A stretch of 64,000 bases of DNA from DFXE01 sp032054765 (lineage in GTDB: Bacteria; Bacteroidota; Bacteroidia; Bacteroidales; Tannerellaceae). Below are positions 52,871 to 61,646 of this stretch, one piece after another. Numbering within the stretch: the first letter of the stretch is position 1; every line of letters starts with the position of its first letter. A program made the position numbers and the translations under genes. Under the pieces are notes generated by a model, which was given only the letters and a program-made list of their open reading frames with translations, was not told the DNA's origin and ran no database searches. The stretch covers positions 186,001-250,000 of the forward strand of contig DAMBSC010000004.1 of assembly GCA_032054765.1 (NCBI GenBank), written 5' to 3'.

Positions 52871-54856
52871 TTATTCCCGTAAACGAACTGAACGAAGAAT
52901 ATTATGGAATATTTCGGTATTCTGGTAAACACCCGTAAAACGTGCCGCACCTGGTCCATAAGACAATACAGGAAGCATAATCGGTGTATGGTCGTCGGTC
53001 ATGTAAACAGCAGTAATAGCATGTGTCTGAAGATTACCGTCTACAAGGCTCAGTCCTCCAGTTTCGTGATCACCGGTAATGATTACGAGTGTTTCCCCGT
53101 TCGTGTCGGCAAATTTCAACGCTTCTTTCACTGCCAGATCGAAACTCAATGTTTCAAGGATAGACCCGGACAGCGAATTGGCATGTCCTGCATAGTCTAT
53201 TTTAGCGCCTTCAACCATCAGGAAGAAACCTTTATTCTTCTCCTCCTTTAATTTCCGAATGGCTTCGTGTGTAGCGTCAGCCAAAAGAGTGAGTGTATTT
53301 CCTGTAGCCGCCCTTCTCATCATTTCGTCTACACAAATGACTTTTCCTTTTCCGGCATTAATCTCGTTTATATTTTTCCGTATCGTATAACCTCCTTTCG
53401 ATTGTAATTCCGAAAGAAAGTCTTTTCCGTCTTTCCGGTCGGTAAAGATATCCATGCCGCTTCCACTGAGAAGAGTAAGTTTTCCATTGAGGAGCCAGTC
53501 AGTGATTTCATCCGAATTATCTCTTTCAGTTGAATGTCCATAGAAAGCAGCTGGTGTTGCATCAGCCAGATTGCCCAGCGTAACGACTCCACAAGCGTAC
53601 CCATTCTTATAGAAGATATCGGTAAGAGATGGATATACCTCACCCGAAGGACTCATACTGATATGGCGGTTATCGTGTTTACGTCCGGTAGCCAATGCGC
53701 TTCCGGCAGCAGCCGAGTCGGTTGTATACGTATCATCGGCCTGTGTCTGCTGCAAACCCAGATGTTTCAGTCTGAGCATCGAAAGCCCCTGATTGATACC
53801 GTCGGCTGCACAGATTTGCGCTAATCCCATACCATCTCCAATCAGAAGGATTACATTTTTTACCTTTTTATCGGCGCCGTCATTTTTATAAGTCGGTTCG
53901 TAAATGTCGATACCTTTTGATAGTTGCAGCCGGGCAGAAACAAATCCTTCGAAATCCGATGTTGCTTTATCCAATCGCTTAGCACGTGCAGCAGCCTCTT
54001 CTTGTTTTACTTCATCTTCTCCTTTGATACGATAGTTCTTATTCTTGAAATTAGAGAAAAAAGCAGTACAGGCTTCTGGCTGATCTGTATTGATATAGTC
54101 TACTCCAATGCTATGGAAGGTGTTCCAGGCTGTAACTCCGTCGGGTGTTCCCCAAAAACGGATAGGTTTTCCAAGTGCATGAACATCCTTTATTGCTTTT
54201 ATTACCTTCGCATACTCGTCCGCAACCATAGCACCTTTCCCATTCCATTTCGTATAGTCGCGAAGGTTTAGGCTGATCATACTGATGCGTTCTAATTGTT
54301 TCGGTGTATAATCTGTCTTAAAACCATCGAAAGAAATAATGGATGGATAGTCAGCATAGCTATCGACATCGGGTCTGTTTCCGGAAATAACGACTCGTAC
54401 AGCATAGGGATTTACCTCCGGATCAAAAACTTCAGGATATTTCTGAAGTTTGGTGATAAGCCTTCCCAAAGTAGAATCGGCAGGAGTCTTTAGATCAACC
54501 AACAGAATCAGCAGATTATCAGAACCTTTCCAGGCTTTTCCACCGTTTTGCTTGTAGAGATTTACAAGTGGAAGAATGTATGTATCATCTATCGTTGGAG
54601 CAACAGGTAGTTCTTCTTTATCGTGGGCAACTAATAATTCGCCTTCCTTTTCAGTTGCGAAAATATCCGCCTCGATAGAAGATAATCTTTGTGCGTACGC
54701 CTGATAAAAAGGTACGCGCTGGCGATAATCATTATGTGAATGGATACTAACCTCTTGCGCTTTACTGAAAAAGACAGTAAGGAAAAGCAATAGAAAACAC
54801 CCACTCACTCTATTCAGTCCATTGAGTCTATTCAGTCTAATAAATCGTTCATTCAT
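52871..54856 (-). CDS. Fusion of a phosphodiesterase-like (GDPD/PI-PLC type) domain with alkaline phosphatase
   Basis: 661 residues. A basic n-region with a 9-bp DNA repeat (RLNRLNGLN) precedes the signal peptide core (about 20-33). Residues about 36-285 form a TIM-barrel phosphodiesterase-like domain (SIHSHNDYRQRVPFYQAYAQ, IEADIFATEKEGELLVAHDK, LLVDLKTPADSTLG). Residues about 320-661 are alkaline phosphatase: NVILLIGDGMGLAQIC (metal), the nucleophile Ser in TYTTDSAAAGSALATGRKHD, and VIITGDHETGGLSL (zinc ligands). It may split a phosphodiester and remove the phosphate in one polypeptide. It shares one base with the upstream gene stop. Confidence 0.85.
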   Translation of the reverse strand: MNERFIRLNRLNGLNRVSGCFLLLFLTVFFSKAQEVSIHSHNDYRQRVPFYQAYAQRLSSIEADIFATEKEGELLVAHDKEELPVAPTIDDTYILPLVNLYKQNGGKAWKGSDNLLILLVDLKTPADSTLGRLITKLQKYPEVFDPEVNPYAVRVVISGNRPDVDSYADYPSIISFDGFKTDYTPKQLERISMISLNLRDYTKWNGKGAMVADEYAKVIKAIKDVHALGKPIRFWGTPDGVTAWNTFHSIGVDYINTDQPEACTAFFSNFKNKNYRIKGEDEVKQEEAAARAKRLDKATSDFEGFVSARLQLSKGIDIYEPTYKNDGADKKVKNVILLIGDGMGLAQICAADGINQGLSMLRLKHLGLQQTQADDTYTTDSAAAGSALATGRKHDNRHISMSPSGEVYPSLTDIFYKNGYACGVVTLGNLADATPAAFYGHSTERDNSDEITDWLLNGKLTLLSGSGMDIFTDRKDGKDFLSELQSKGGYTIRKNINEINAGKGKVICVDEMMRRAATGNTLTLLADATHEAIRKLKEEKNKGFFLMVEGAKIDYAGHANSLSGSILETLSFDLAVKEALKFADTNGETLVIITGDHETGGLSLVDGNLQTHAITAVYMTDDHTPIMLPVLSYGPGAARFTGVYQNTEIFHNILRSVRLRE

Positions 54857-55695
54857 TATTTAAGAGTTAATTTAGTAATAACCGGCATGTGATCTGAAAC
54901 CAGAATGTTATCCAATTTCTCCGGAAGAACTTCATAAGAAGACACCTCGAATTGATTTGTAACAAATATATAGTCGATATAATCCCGCTTTTCTTCCGGT
55001 ATTCTGCCAAAAGCATTAAATGTACCGGCTGAGCCGGACGTTTGTGAAGCTATCAATCGGCTGTCGAAGAATTCTCCACTCTCCGTTACATGCCTGAATA
55101 CATTCGAATCCGGTCTGGAATTGAAATCGCCGGTAATAATAACAGGTTTACCTTTAGCATATTCTTTTGCACGATTAAGCAATAAAGTTACTCCTTCCTG
55201 ACGTGCTACTTTTCCTACATGATCCAGATGTGTATTTATGAAGAAGACCTCTTTCTTACTATCCTTTTCCTGTAAAAGCGCCCAGGTTGCAATCCTCTCA
55301 CATGCTCCATCCCAGCCTTTTGAACCGGCGACTTCCGGCGTTTCGCTCAACCAGAAATAACCGGATTCCAACTCATTGAAACGGTCTTTCTTATAAAAGA
55401 TCGCGCTATATTCACCTTTCTCGACACCGTCTTCCCGTCCTACACCTATAGCATTATATTCCGGTAATCGCGCTTTCAGATCGTTCAACTGATTGACCAG
55501 TACTTCCTGAGTTCCCAGCAGGTCAACATCATGTATTTTGATCACTTGAGCTGCCACATCTTTCCGATATTGCCAATTATTCAGACTGTCTTCAGGATTA
55601 TCATATCGCACATTAAATGTCATGACATTTAAATCGATCGGTTTACTGCACGAAATCATACATGCGAGCAGTAATAAATAAATTAATTTCTTCAT
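54856..55695 (-). CDS. Endonuclease/exonuclease/phosphatase-fold hydrolase
   Basis: 279 residues, lipoprotein signal (LLLLACMISC). EEP fold: MTFNVRYDNPEDSLNNWQYR, LLGTQEVL (catalytic Glu), FINTHLDHVGKVAR, IITGDFNSRPDSNVF and YIDYIFVTNQFEV, closing with LVSDHMPVITKL (catalytic Asp-His). The family includes nucleases and phosphodiesterases; an extracytoplasmic phosphodiesterase on glycan or lipid head groups is likely. Sits between GH92 and the phosphodiesterase-phosphatase fusion. Confidence 0.88.
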   Translation of the reverse strand: MKKLIYLLLLACMISCSKPIDLNVMTFNVRYDNPEDSLNNWQYRKDVAAQVIKIHDVDLLGTQEVLVNQLNDLKARLPEYNAIGVGREDGVEKGEYSAIFYKKDRFNELESGYFWLSETPEVAGSKGWDGACERIATWALLQEKDSKKEVFFINTHLDHVGKVARQEGVTLLLNRAKEYAKGKPVIITGDFNSRPDSNVFRHVTESGEFFDSRLIASQTSGSAGTFNAFGRIPEEKRDYIDYIFVTNQFEVSSYEVLPEKLDNILVSDHMPVITKLTLK

Positions 55696-55718
55696 GGTTA
55701 TATTTTTAAATTGACTAT

Positions 55719-58601
55719 TTACCTGATGTAAAGATTTTCAGACGGAATAGGACTGAATTTATTAGTCGCCGGATCTTTCCATCCCCAGCTTAGATGTTCA
55801 CCTTCATAATCTTCAAAGTACATCAACTTATATGAATGAAATCCTTTTTTCAGAGCTATCCGCCCGGAAGCAATAATAGCAGCATGCGATCCGTCATTGT
55901 CTACCACTTTCTTATTGTCGATATAAAGGGTACTACCGTCATCCGAGCGGGTCATAAATTCATACACGCTGTCTTCGGGTACGAAGATAATACCTGAAAA
56001 GATAAATGCAAAATGGTCTTCCTGTTTAGCACCTTTTATAGATGGAGAAGGAAGAATTCCTTCCTCTACTACCGGTGACTTTTCGATGTCGTAAACAGAC
56101 TGGTAATATCCTTCATAATAACGGTAGTTCGTTCCGTTTTCTTTTCCGAGCGCTACTACCGGATTTTCAAAGACTGCTTTGGTTGCCTGGATGGAAAATG
56201 TTTTACTCGGAGCATATCCATCACGATATGCTTTTGCCCTGATATTTCGGCTTGACGTTAATGTAAAGGGAGTAGTGTATAATTGAGAAGATTCATCAGG
56301 TTCTGAACCATCCAGCGTATAATAAACTTTTGTATCGGGAGTTGCAGACGTCAGGTCTACTTCTGTCTGATCTATAAATAAATCCAGATCCTGAGTTGTG
56401 TAAGGGATCGATACGACATTTCCTTTTGTTTCCGAATAGGGGTAAGCTAATTCATCCGTTCCTCGCGTCATATTAGGTTCCTTACTCAAAACGAAATCAA
56501 GTGATCCACCCTCCATCAGTTGATGATAGGTAATATAATTAGATTCTATTTCTTTTCCATTGAAAATGACCCGATCGATGTAAAGGTTACTCTGCGGATT
56601 GTTTGCTGTAATCTCTACTATTTTACCATTTGACAGCTTGAAAGTCGCTTTAGAAAAGAGGGGTGTTGTCAATACAAATTCATTGGAGCCCGGACATACC
56701 GGATAAAAACCTAAGCTGCTGAGAATATACCATGCCGACATTTGCCCGCAATCTTCATTTCCGATAATTCCTTCAGGAGTGGGAGAATACATTTCACTCA
56801 ATAGCCGGCGTGTCATAACTTGTGTTTTCCAGGGTTCACCTACGTAACTATACAAATAGGCCATATGATGACTCGGTTCGTTTCCGTGAGCGTACTGTCC
56901 GATCAAACCGGTAATATCCTGCATATTTCCATCGATATCTGATTGAACCGTAAACAAATTATCCAGCTCTCCCGTGAAAGCTTCTTTACTTCCAAAAAGC
57001 TGGATCATACCATTTACATCATGCGGCACAAAGAAGCGATACTGCCAGGCAGTAGCTTCCGTATAAGCTCTTCCGGGAGTAAATGGATTGAAAGGTGTTT
57101 CCCAGTTTCCATCCATACGTTTACCTCTGAAGAATTTTGTCTGTCCGTCGAAAACATGAATATAGTTTTGTGAGCGCCGGATGTACTCGTTATAATCCTC
57201 TTCCTTTCCCAACTCTTTTGCCATTTGAGCTATACACCAATCATCATAGGCATATTCAAGTAAACATGAAACGGACTCTTTCTTTATATTTGAAGGGATA
57301 AAACCATACTCAATATAATAATCAGACCCTTTCTTATTGATATCAGAAGAAACCTTCATCGCTTCAAATGCTTTTTCAACGTCGAACCCTCTGATTCCTT
57401 TCATATAGGCATCGGTAATAACAGATACGGAGTGATAACCGATCATTGTCCCCGTCTCTCCTGCAGACAAAGGCCAGATAGGAAGCTCTCCTGTAGCGTC
57501 GTACATATCGAGATAAGAATTAATCATATCATTGACCAGTTCATGATTCGTCAATGTTATCAAAGGGTTCCATGCACGGAAAGTATCCCAGATTGAGAAA
57601 GTGGAATAACGTTTACCTTTTCCTCCTGTATTAGCAATAGACATATCATGACGACGATATTGTCCATTGATATCATTCACAATATTCGGAACAATTTTCG
57701 TATGATATTGGGCGGTATAAAAGTTCTTCAGGTCGGCTTCCGTTCCAACCACAACAGTAATATCCGACAAAGCGTCTTCCCATAACTTACGAGCCTGGGC
57801 ATGTATCTTGTCAAAATCAAAATTTTCTGTGTCATGCAGCAGATTTTCTCTGGCATTATCTTCACTAACAATCGAGAATCCTACTTTGGCTATGATTGGT
57901 TTTCCATCTGAAACTCCAAAGTTCAGAATAGCACCCTGATCAGTTATTCCAGCGGATGTAAAACTATCGGAAAACTGAGCTACAAAGTACACATACTGGT
58001 TCAGCACCCAGCCTTGTGTTCTTCGCATTCCGCTGATCTCGTTTTCTGCTGTCTGTTTTATAAATAAGGAATCAATCACTTCTTCTGTCAACAGATGTGA
58101 TAAGTCAATGACCAGATTCCTGTTCTTTCCTTTTTCATATTGGTAACGATGTACACCGGCATAAGGAGTTGCGGTTAACTCGGCTTTAATTCCTTCTTCT
58201 TTTAAATATACAGAATAATAGCCCGCTGATGCCGACTCATCTTTATGAAAAAAGGCCAATGGTTGATAGTCAAAACCTGCCTCAGTTGCTTTTACTTCCC
58301 GGGAGGTTGGATGAAAAAGGACATCTCCCAAATCAATACAACCTGTACCACTTAAATGGGTATGAGAAAATCCGAAGATAGCTGAGTCGCTATAATGATA
58401 CCCTGAACAAGCATCCCAATTCCCTTTTCTTGTGTCAGGACTTAATTGTACAGCACCATACGGAACTGTTGCCCCTGGATACGTATGACCATGAAATCCT
58501 GTTCCAATAAATGGATCTACATAGTCTATCGGTTGTTTAGTGGTACAACTGATAAAAAATAAAAAACAAAATATCGGAATACTTAAAATTCTAATTCTCA
58601 T
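55719..58601 (-). CDS. GH92-family alpha-mannosidase with C-terminal sugar-binding modules
   Basis: 960 residues, lipoprotein signal (FCFLFFISC). GH92 catalytic region about 25-730: YVDPFIGTGFHGHTYPGATV, SGYHYSDSAIFGFSHTHLSG, SIWDTFRAWNPLITL, GNEPSHHMAYLYSYVGEPWK and GNEDCGQMSAWYILSSLGFY with the catalytic acid. GH92 are Ca2+-dependent exo-alpha-mannosidases on N-glycans or yeast mannan. A chitobiase-like/FN3 module (about 740-830) and a PA14-like module (about 850-955, MTRSDDGSTLYIDNKKVVDN) follow. Multi-domain form fits surface glycan attack. Confidence 0.93.
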   Translation of the reverse strand: MRIRILSIPIFCFLFFISCTTKQPIDYVDPFIGTGFHGHTYPGATVPYGAVQLSPDTRKGNWDACSGYHYSDSAIFGFSHTHLSGTGCIDLGDVLFHPTSREVKATEAGFDYQPLAFFHKDESASAGYYSVYLKEEGIKAELTATPYAGVHRYQYEKGKNRNLVIDLSHLLTEEVIDSLFIKQTAENEISGMRRTQGWVLNQYVYFVAQFSDSFTSAGITDQGAILNFGVSDGKPIIAKVGFSIVSEDNARENLLHDTENFDFDKIHAQARKLWEDALSDITVVVGTEADLKNFYTAQYHTKIVPNIVNDINGQYRRHDMSIANTGGKGKRYSTFSIWDTFRAWNPLITLTNHELVNDMINSYLDMYDATGELPIWPLSAGETGTMIGYHSVSVITDAYMKGIRGFDVEKAFEAMKVSSDINKKGSDYYIEYGFIPSNIKKESVSCLLEYAYDDWCIAQMAKELGKEEDYNEYIRRSQNYIHVFDGQTKFFRGKRMDGNWETPFNPFTPGRAYTEATAWQYRFFVPHDVNGMIQLFGSKEAFTGELDNLFTVQSDIDGNMQDITGLIGQYAHGNEPSHHMAYLYSYVGEPWKTQVMTRRLLSEMYSPTPEGIIGNEDCGQMSAWYILSSLGFYPVCPGSNEFVLTTPLFSKATFKLSNGKIVEITANNPQSNLYIDRVIFNGKEIESNYITYHQLMEGGSLDFVLSKEPNMTRGTDELAYPYSETKGNVVSIPYTTQDLDLFIDQTEVDLTSATPDTKVYYTLDGSEPDESSQLYTTPFTLTSSRNIRAKAYRDGYAPSKTFSIQATKAVFENPVVALGKENGTNYRYYEGYYQSVYDIEKSPVVEEGILPSPSIKGAKQEDHFAFIFSGIIFVPEDSVYEFMTRSDDGSTLYIDNKKVVDNDGSHAAIIASGRIALKKGFHSYKLMYFEDYEGEHLSWGWKDPATNKFSPIPSENLYIR

Positions 58602-58680
58602 AAGAGATATTTTATTTGATAAAGAGACTGCCTTTAATTAATTCGCTTAAAATTGTCAAAGATAAATAATATGTAAATAA

Positions 58681-58719
58681 AGCGGGCCATCCCGAATCAC
58701 TTGATTGAAACAGCCCGCT
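58681..58719 (-). terminator. Probable terminator after the C10 peptidase gene
   Basis: On the minus strand, AGCGGGC at 58719-58713 pairs with GCCCGCT at 58687-58681 across a 25-nt loop, followed by TTATTTAC. It lies 63 nt after the peptidase stop and 80 nt before the GH92 start. It may reduce read-through from susCD into the glycosidase genes. Confidence 0.5.
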
Positions 58720-58782
58720 CCCCCTTCGGTACTCTTTGAACTTATTTTCGATGGGGATTAATACCCTTTATTTTATATATTG

Positions 58783-59928
58783 CTACCATGGTCTTATATT
58801 AGGTATAATATTCATTGAATAATAAAAAGACATTCCATAAGCTTCAAATTCAGGAGAGTTTGGATCTGCATAAAAATAACCATTTGAAATGCCATTCCAT
58901 CCCCAATTCATATGCAAATAATAATCATAATTTATATAATTATTTGTGTAACTCTTCCAACCATCACAAACCCATGCATGACCTCCATGTGTACCTTGTC
59001 CACTCATATATACTGGACGATCATAATTGAGACTTTGAATTATTTTTTCCAAAGAATAAGATTGAAGAGACTCATGATAATAATTATAATACTGAAACGC
59101 ATCAACAACATATCTATCGTATGCTCCACTAGAACTACAACCATACCCCATATACACCTTTTCACCAATAGTTGCGATAAGATTTGAAACCTGATTAATA
59201 ACTGCAGATGATGAATTTCCTGTAATTTCAGGATTTCTCAAAATAGCACTCCAATCCAATGTATGATTAAAATTCCAACGAGCCATTATCTGAGCAATAG
59301 AAATAGCTACACATCCCGCAGGAAATCGTCCATTATATTTCGCAGGAGAACAAGTTGATAAAGGACAAGCCGCATTATATGGATATTGTTGTCCCCAAAG
59401 AGTGGGGACGAAACATTCATGAGAAGAAACAGAGTTTTTAGTCGTAATTAATATTTCTGTGCCTTCTTCATAATACATTTCAAATTCATTTTTAATAAAA
59501 CTGGGTATTGAATTAAAAAATAATTTTAACGGTTCAATAAATGCAGTATCATTAGGAGAGCCATTTTCTACAAAAGCTAAAATTTTTTGAATCCGTCTAT
59601 CTCCTAAAATTAGAGCATAACCTTCTTGATCTTCTTTCTTAATTAAATATTCATATACAGGAATATTATTAGATTTATTTTCATTCCTATCAAGAACTTC
59701 ATAATAGTGTAACTTATAAGATCCAATTTCTATTTTTTCCTGGCTTTTTGTCTGAATCTCTCGTTCTATAAAATGAAGTAGAAAGTTTTCTGCTTCATTT
59801 TCAGTTAAAATATACTCCTCTTTTTCCAGATAATCAACTAATTCTTTTTTATCTTCATAATCTTTACTACAAGAAATGCAAATACAAAATAGAAATAGAA
59901 ATATATATTTATTACTTATTTTTTCCAT
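58783..59928 (-). CDS. C10-family cysteine peptidase (streptopain-like) lipoprotein
   Basis: 381 residues, lipobox FCICISC (Cys 20). A pro-region (about 24-165) includes the YALILGDRRIQKILAFVENG element typical of C10 propeptides. The mature domain has WGQQYPYNAACP, the nucleophile C206 in FPAGCVAISIAQIM, catalytic H317 in GTHGGHAWVCDGW and MNWGWNGISNGYF. Probably cell-surface protease that opens glycoproteins for the glycosidases of this locus. Its AT-rich composition differs from the neighbouring genes, suggesting separate acquisition. Confidence 0.9.
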   Translation of the reverse strand: MEKISNKYIFLFLFCICISCSKDYEDKKELVDYLEKEEYILTENEAENFLLHFIEREIQTKSQEKIEIGSYKLHYYEVLDRNENKSNNIPVYEYLIKKEDQEGYALILGDRRIQKILAFVENGSPNDTAFIEPLKLFFNSIPSFIKNEFEMYYEEGTEILITTKNSVSSHECFVPTLWGQQYPYNAACPLSTCSPAKYNGRFPAGCVAISIAQIMARWNFNHTLDWSAILRNPEITGNSSSAVINQVSNLIATIGEKVYMGYGCSSSGAYDRYVVDAFQYYNYYHESLQSYSLEKIIQSLNYDRPVYMSGQGTHGGHAWVCDGWKSYTNNYINYDYYLHMNWGWNGISNGYFYADPNSPEFEAYGMSFYYSMNIIPNIRPW

Positions 59929-59960
59929 ATCAATTCTTTTAATTACATTATTGAAAATAA

Positions 59961-61634
59961 TTAATTACTGTTGTAGCCATTGTTTTGTTTTAAGGCACCT
60001 TGGGCCTTTACTACTTCATTTACCTCATAAGGAAGTACACAAGCTACATTCGGATCATACGTTTTTGCATCCATAATCTGGATTACACCCTGATATGTCT
60101 TGCCGTTGATGGTCATAGTTGTACTATTTTCCAAATCTAACGGAGAATCCGGATCAGAACGGTCAGTATATTTCAAACCATGCTTAGCAGCTTCCAGCTT
60201 TGTTTTAGCTGACGGATATTTAGCTGCCCAACGTTTCAGGTCCATTACACGGTCGGTAAACTCACCTGCTAATTCACAACGACGTTCATGCATAAGATCT
60301 TCAATCGTTGCATTTGTATAGGGCTCACCCATACCGGCACGATTAGCTATGCGGTTTAATACTTTAGCTCCCTCTGCTCCATTTCCTGTTTCTATCAACG
60401 CTTCTGCTTTGAAAAGCAACATTTCTGCAAAACGAATAATCGGTACATTCAAGTCTGTAGTAGGACGGTCGCCATTCGGTGAAACTTTATCGCTAATACC
60501 AGCTCCTGTTTGTGGATCAAATGTTCCGTATTTAAACGGATCCATATATTTCATGAAATGGAATCCACACTCAAGGTCAGCAGTTGAGTAGAAACGACGA
60601 TTCTCTCCAAAGAAAACAAACGGATCACCATATTGCATGATAGTAGCAGCACGTCGTTCATCATTTTCATCATATTCAGCCCATAATTCTAATGTCGGTT
60701 TAAAGTTCCCCCAACCGTTGTAACGTCCCCAACCTTTATTATCTAGCATAATTCCAGGGAATAAACTACCTGCGATTTGCGGACCGGAAGAATTAACAGA
60801 CCAGATATGTTCTTTACTCCAATTATTTTCAATTTTAAATACATCAGTAATATCATCAAGTAGAGCACGGCCCCCTTCGCTTTCCAATCTGTCAACTAAA
60901 GCAGGGATCAAACTCCATTTAGAAGCATCATGTTGTGCCCAGTAAGCATATGTCTTTACTTTAAATGCTAAAGCAGCATCTCTTGTTGCTCTACCATAAT
61001 CATCCGAACCATAACTGTTAAACCAGGGTAACAATTCTATCGCTTTATCAAGGTCTTCAACAATTAACTGATAATTATCCATTACTGTTGCACGTTGTTC
61101 CGGTATTTTAGTTACATACAGATCATAATCTTCATATCTGTCAAAAGGCACCCCATTATCAGAACGTCCATAACGATAAGCAATCATAAAATGAGCAAAA
61201 GCACGCATAAAGTAAGCTTCACCCAGACATCTGTTTATAACAGAACTTCTACTATCCATTTTTAGTGCATGATTTATAATATCATTACAGGATGCAATCG
61301 TCCGATACATTTCTTTATAAATCGATTTAATGCTACCTTCTGTAGTTCCATCCATCTTCAGATTTGCCAGATTCATTTGGGAATTTCCCCTGGCTCTTGA
61401 AAAGAATATGTCATCTGAAGCTCCTTGTTCCCAAAACAGATCACGTCCCCAGGTAGCTTCCTGAGAAAAACAACCATAAATAGAGATTACAGCCGTTTCA
61501 TAATCACCATCCGTTTTCCAGAAAGTACCTTCGTTAGGTGTCCCTTCTGGTTTCACATCTAACCAATCGTTACAGGAAGAAAATAAGAATGTAACGAGAG
61601 TTAAAACTAATACTATTTTATATTTCATTGTCAT
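59961..61634 (-). CDS. SusD/RagB-family surface lipoprotein
   Basis: 557 residues. Lipobox LVTFLFSSC (Cys 20), then NDWLDVKPEGTPNEGTFWKT, TPR-like helices (NRCLGEAYFMRAFAHFMIAY, the family signature) and the C-terminal region (FAEMLLFKAEALIETGNGAE, ERRCELAGEFTDRVMDLKRW). Surface glycan-binding partner of the SusC upstream (61647 on), 12 nt apart. It is followed by the C10 peptidase, suggesting glycoprotein ligands. Confidence 0.95.
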   Translation of the reverse strand: MTMKYKIVLVLTLVTFLFSSCNDWLDVKPEGTPNEGTFWKTDGDYETAVISIYGCFSQEATWGRDLFWEQGASDDIFFSRARGNSQMNLANLKMDGTTEGSIKSIYKEMYRTIASCNDIINHALKMDSRSSVINRCLGEAYFMRAFAHFMIAYRYGRSDNGVPFDRYEDYDLYVTKIPEQRATVMDNYQLIVEDLDKAIELLPWFNSYGSDDYGRATRDAALAFKVKTYAYWAQHDASKWSLIPALVDRLESEGGRALLDDITDVFKIENNWSKEHIWSVNSSGPQIAGSLFPGIMLDNKGWGRYNGWGNFKPTLELWAEYDENDERRAATIMQYGDPFVFFGENRRFYSTADLECGFHFMKYMDPFKYGTFDPQTGAGISDKVSPNGDRPTTDLNVPIIRFAEMLLFKAEALIETGNGAEGAKVLNRIANRAGMGEPYTNATIEDLMHERRCELAGEFTDRVMDLKRWAAKYPSAKTKLEAAKHGLKYTDRSDPDSPLDLENSTTMTINGKTYQGVIQIMDAKTYDPNVACVLPYEVNEVVKAQGALKQNNGYNSN

Positions 61635-61646
61635 ATCTTATTATTA

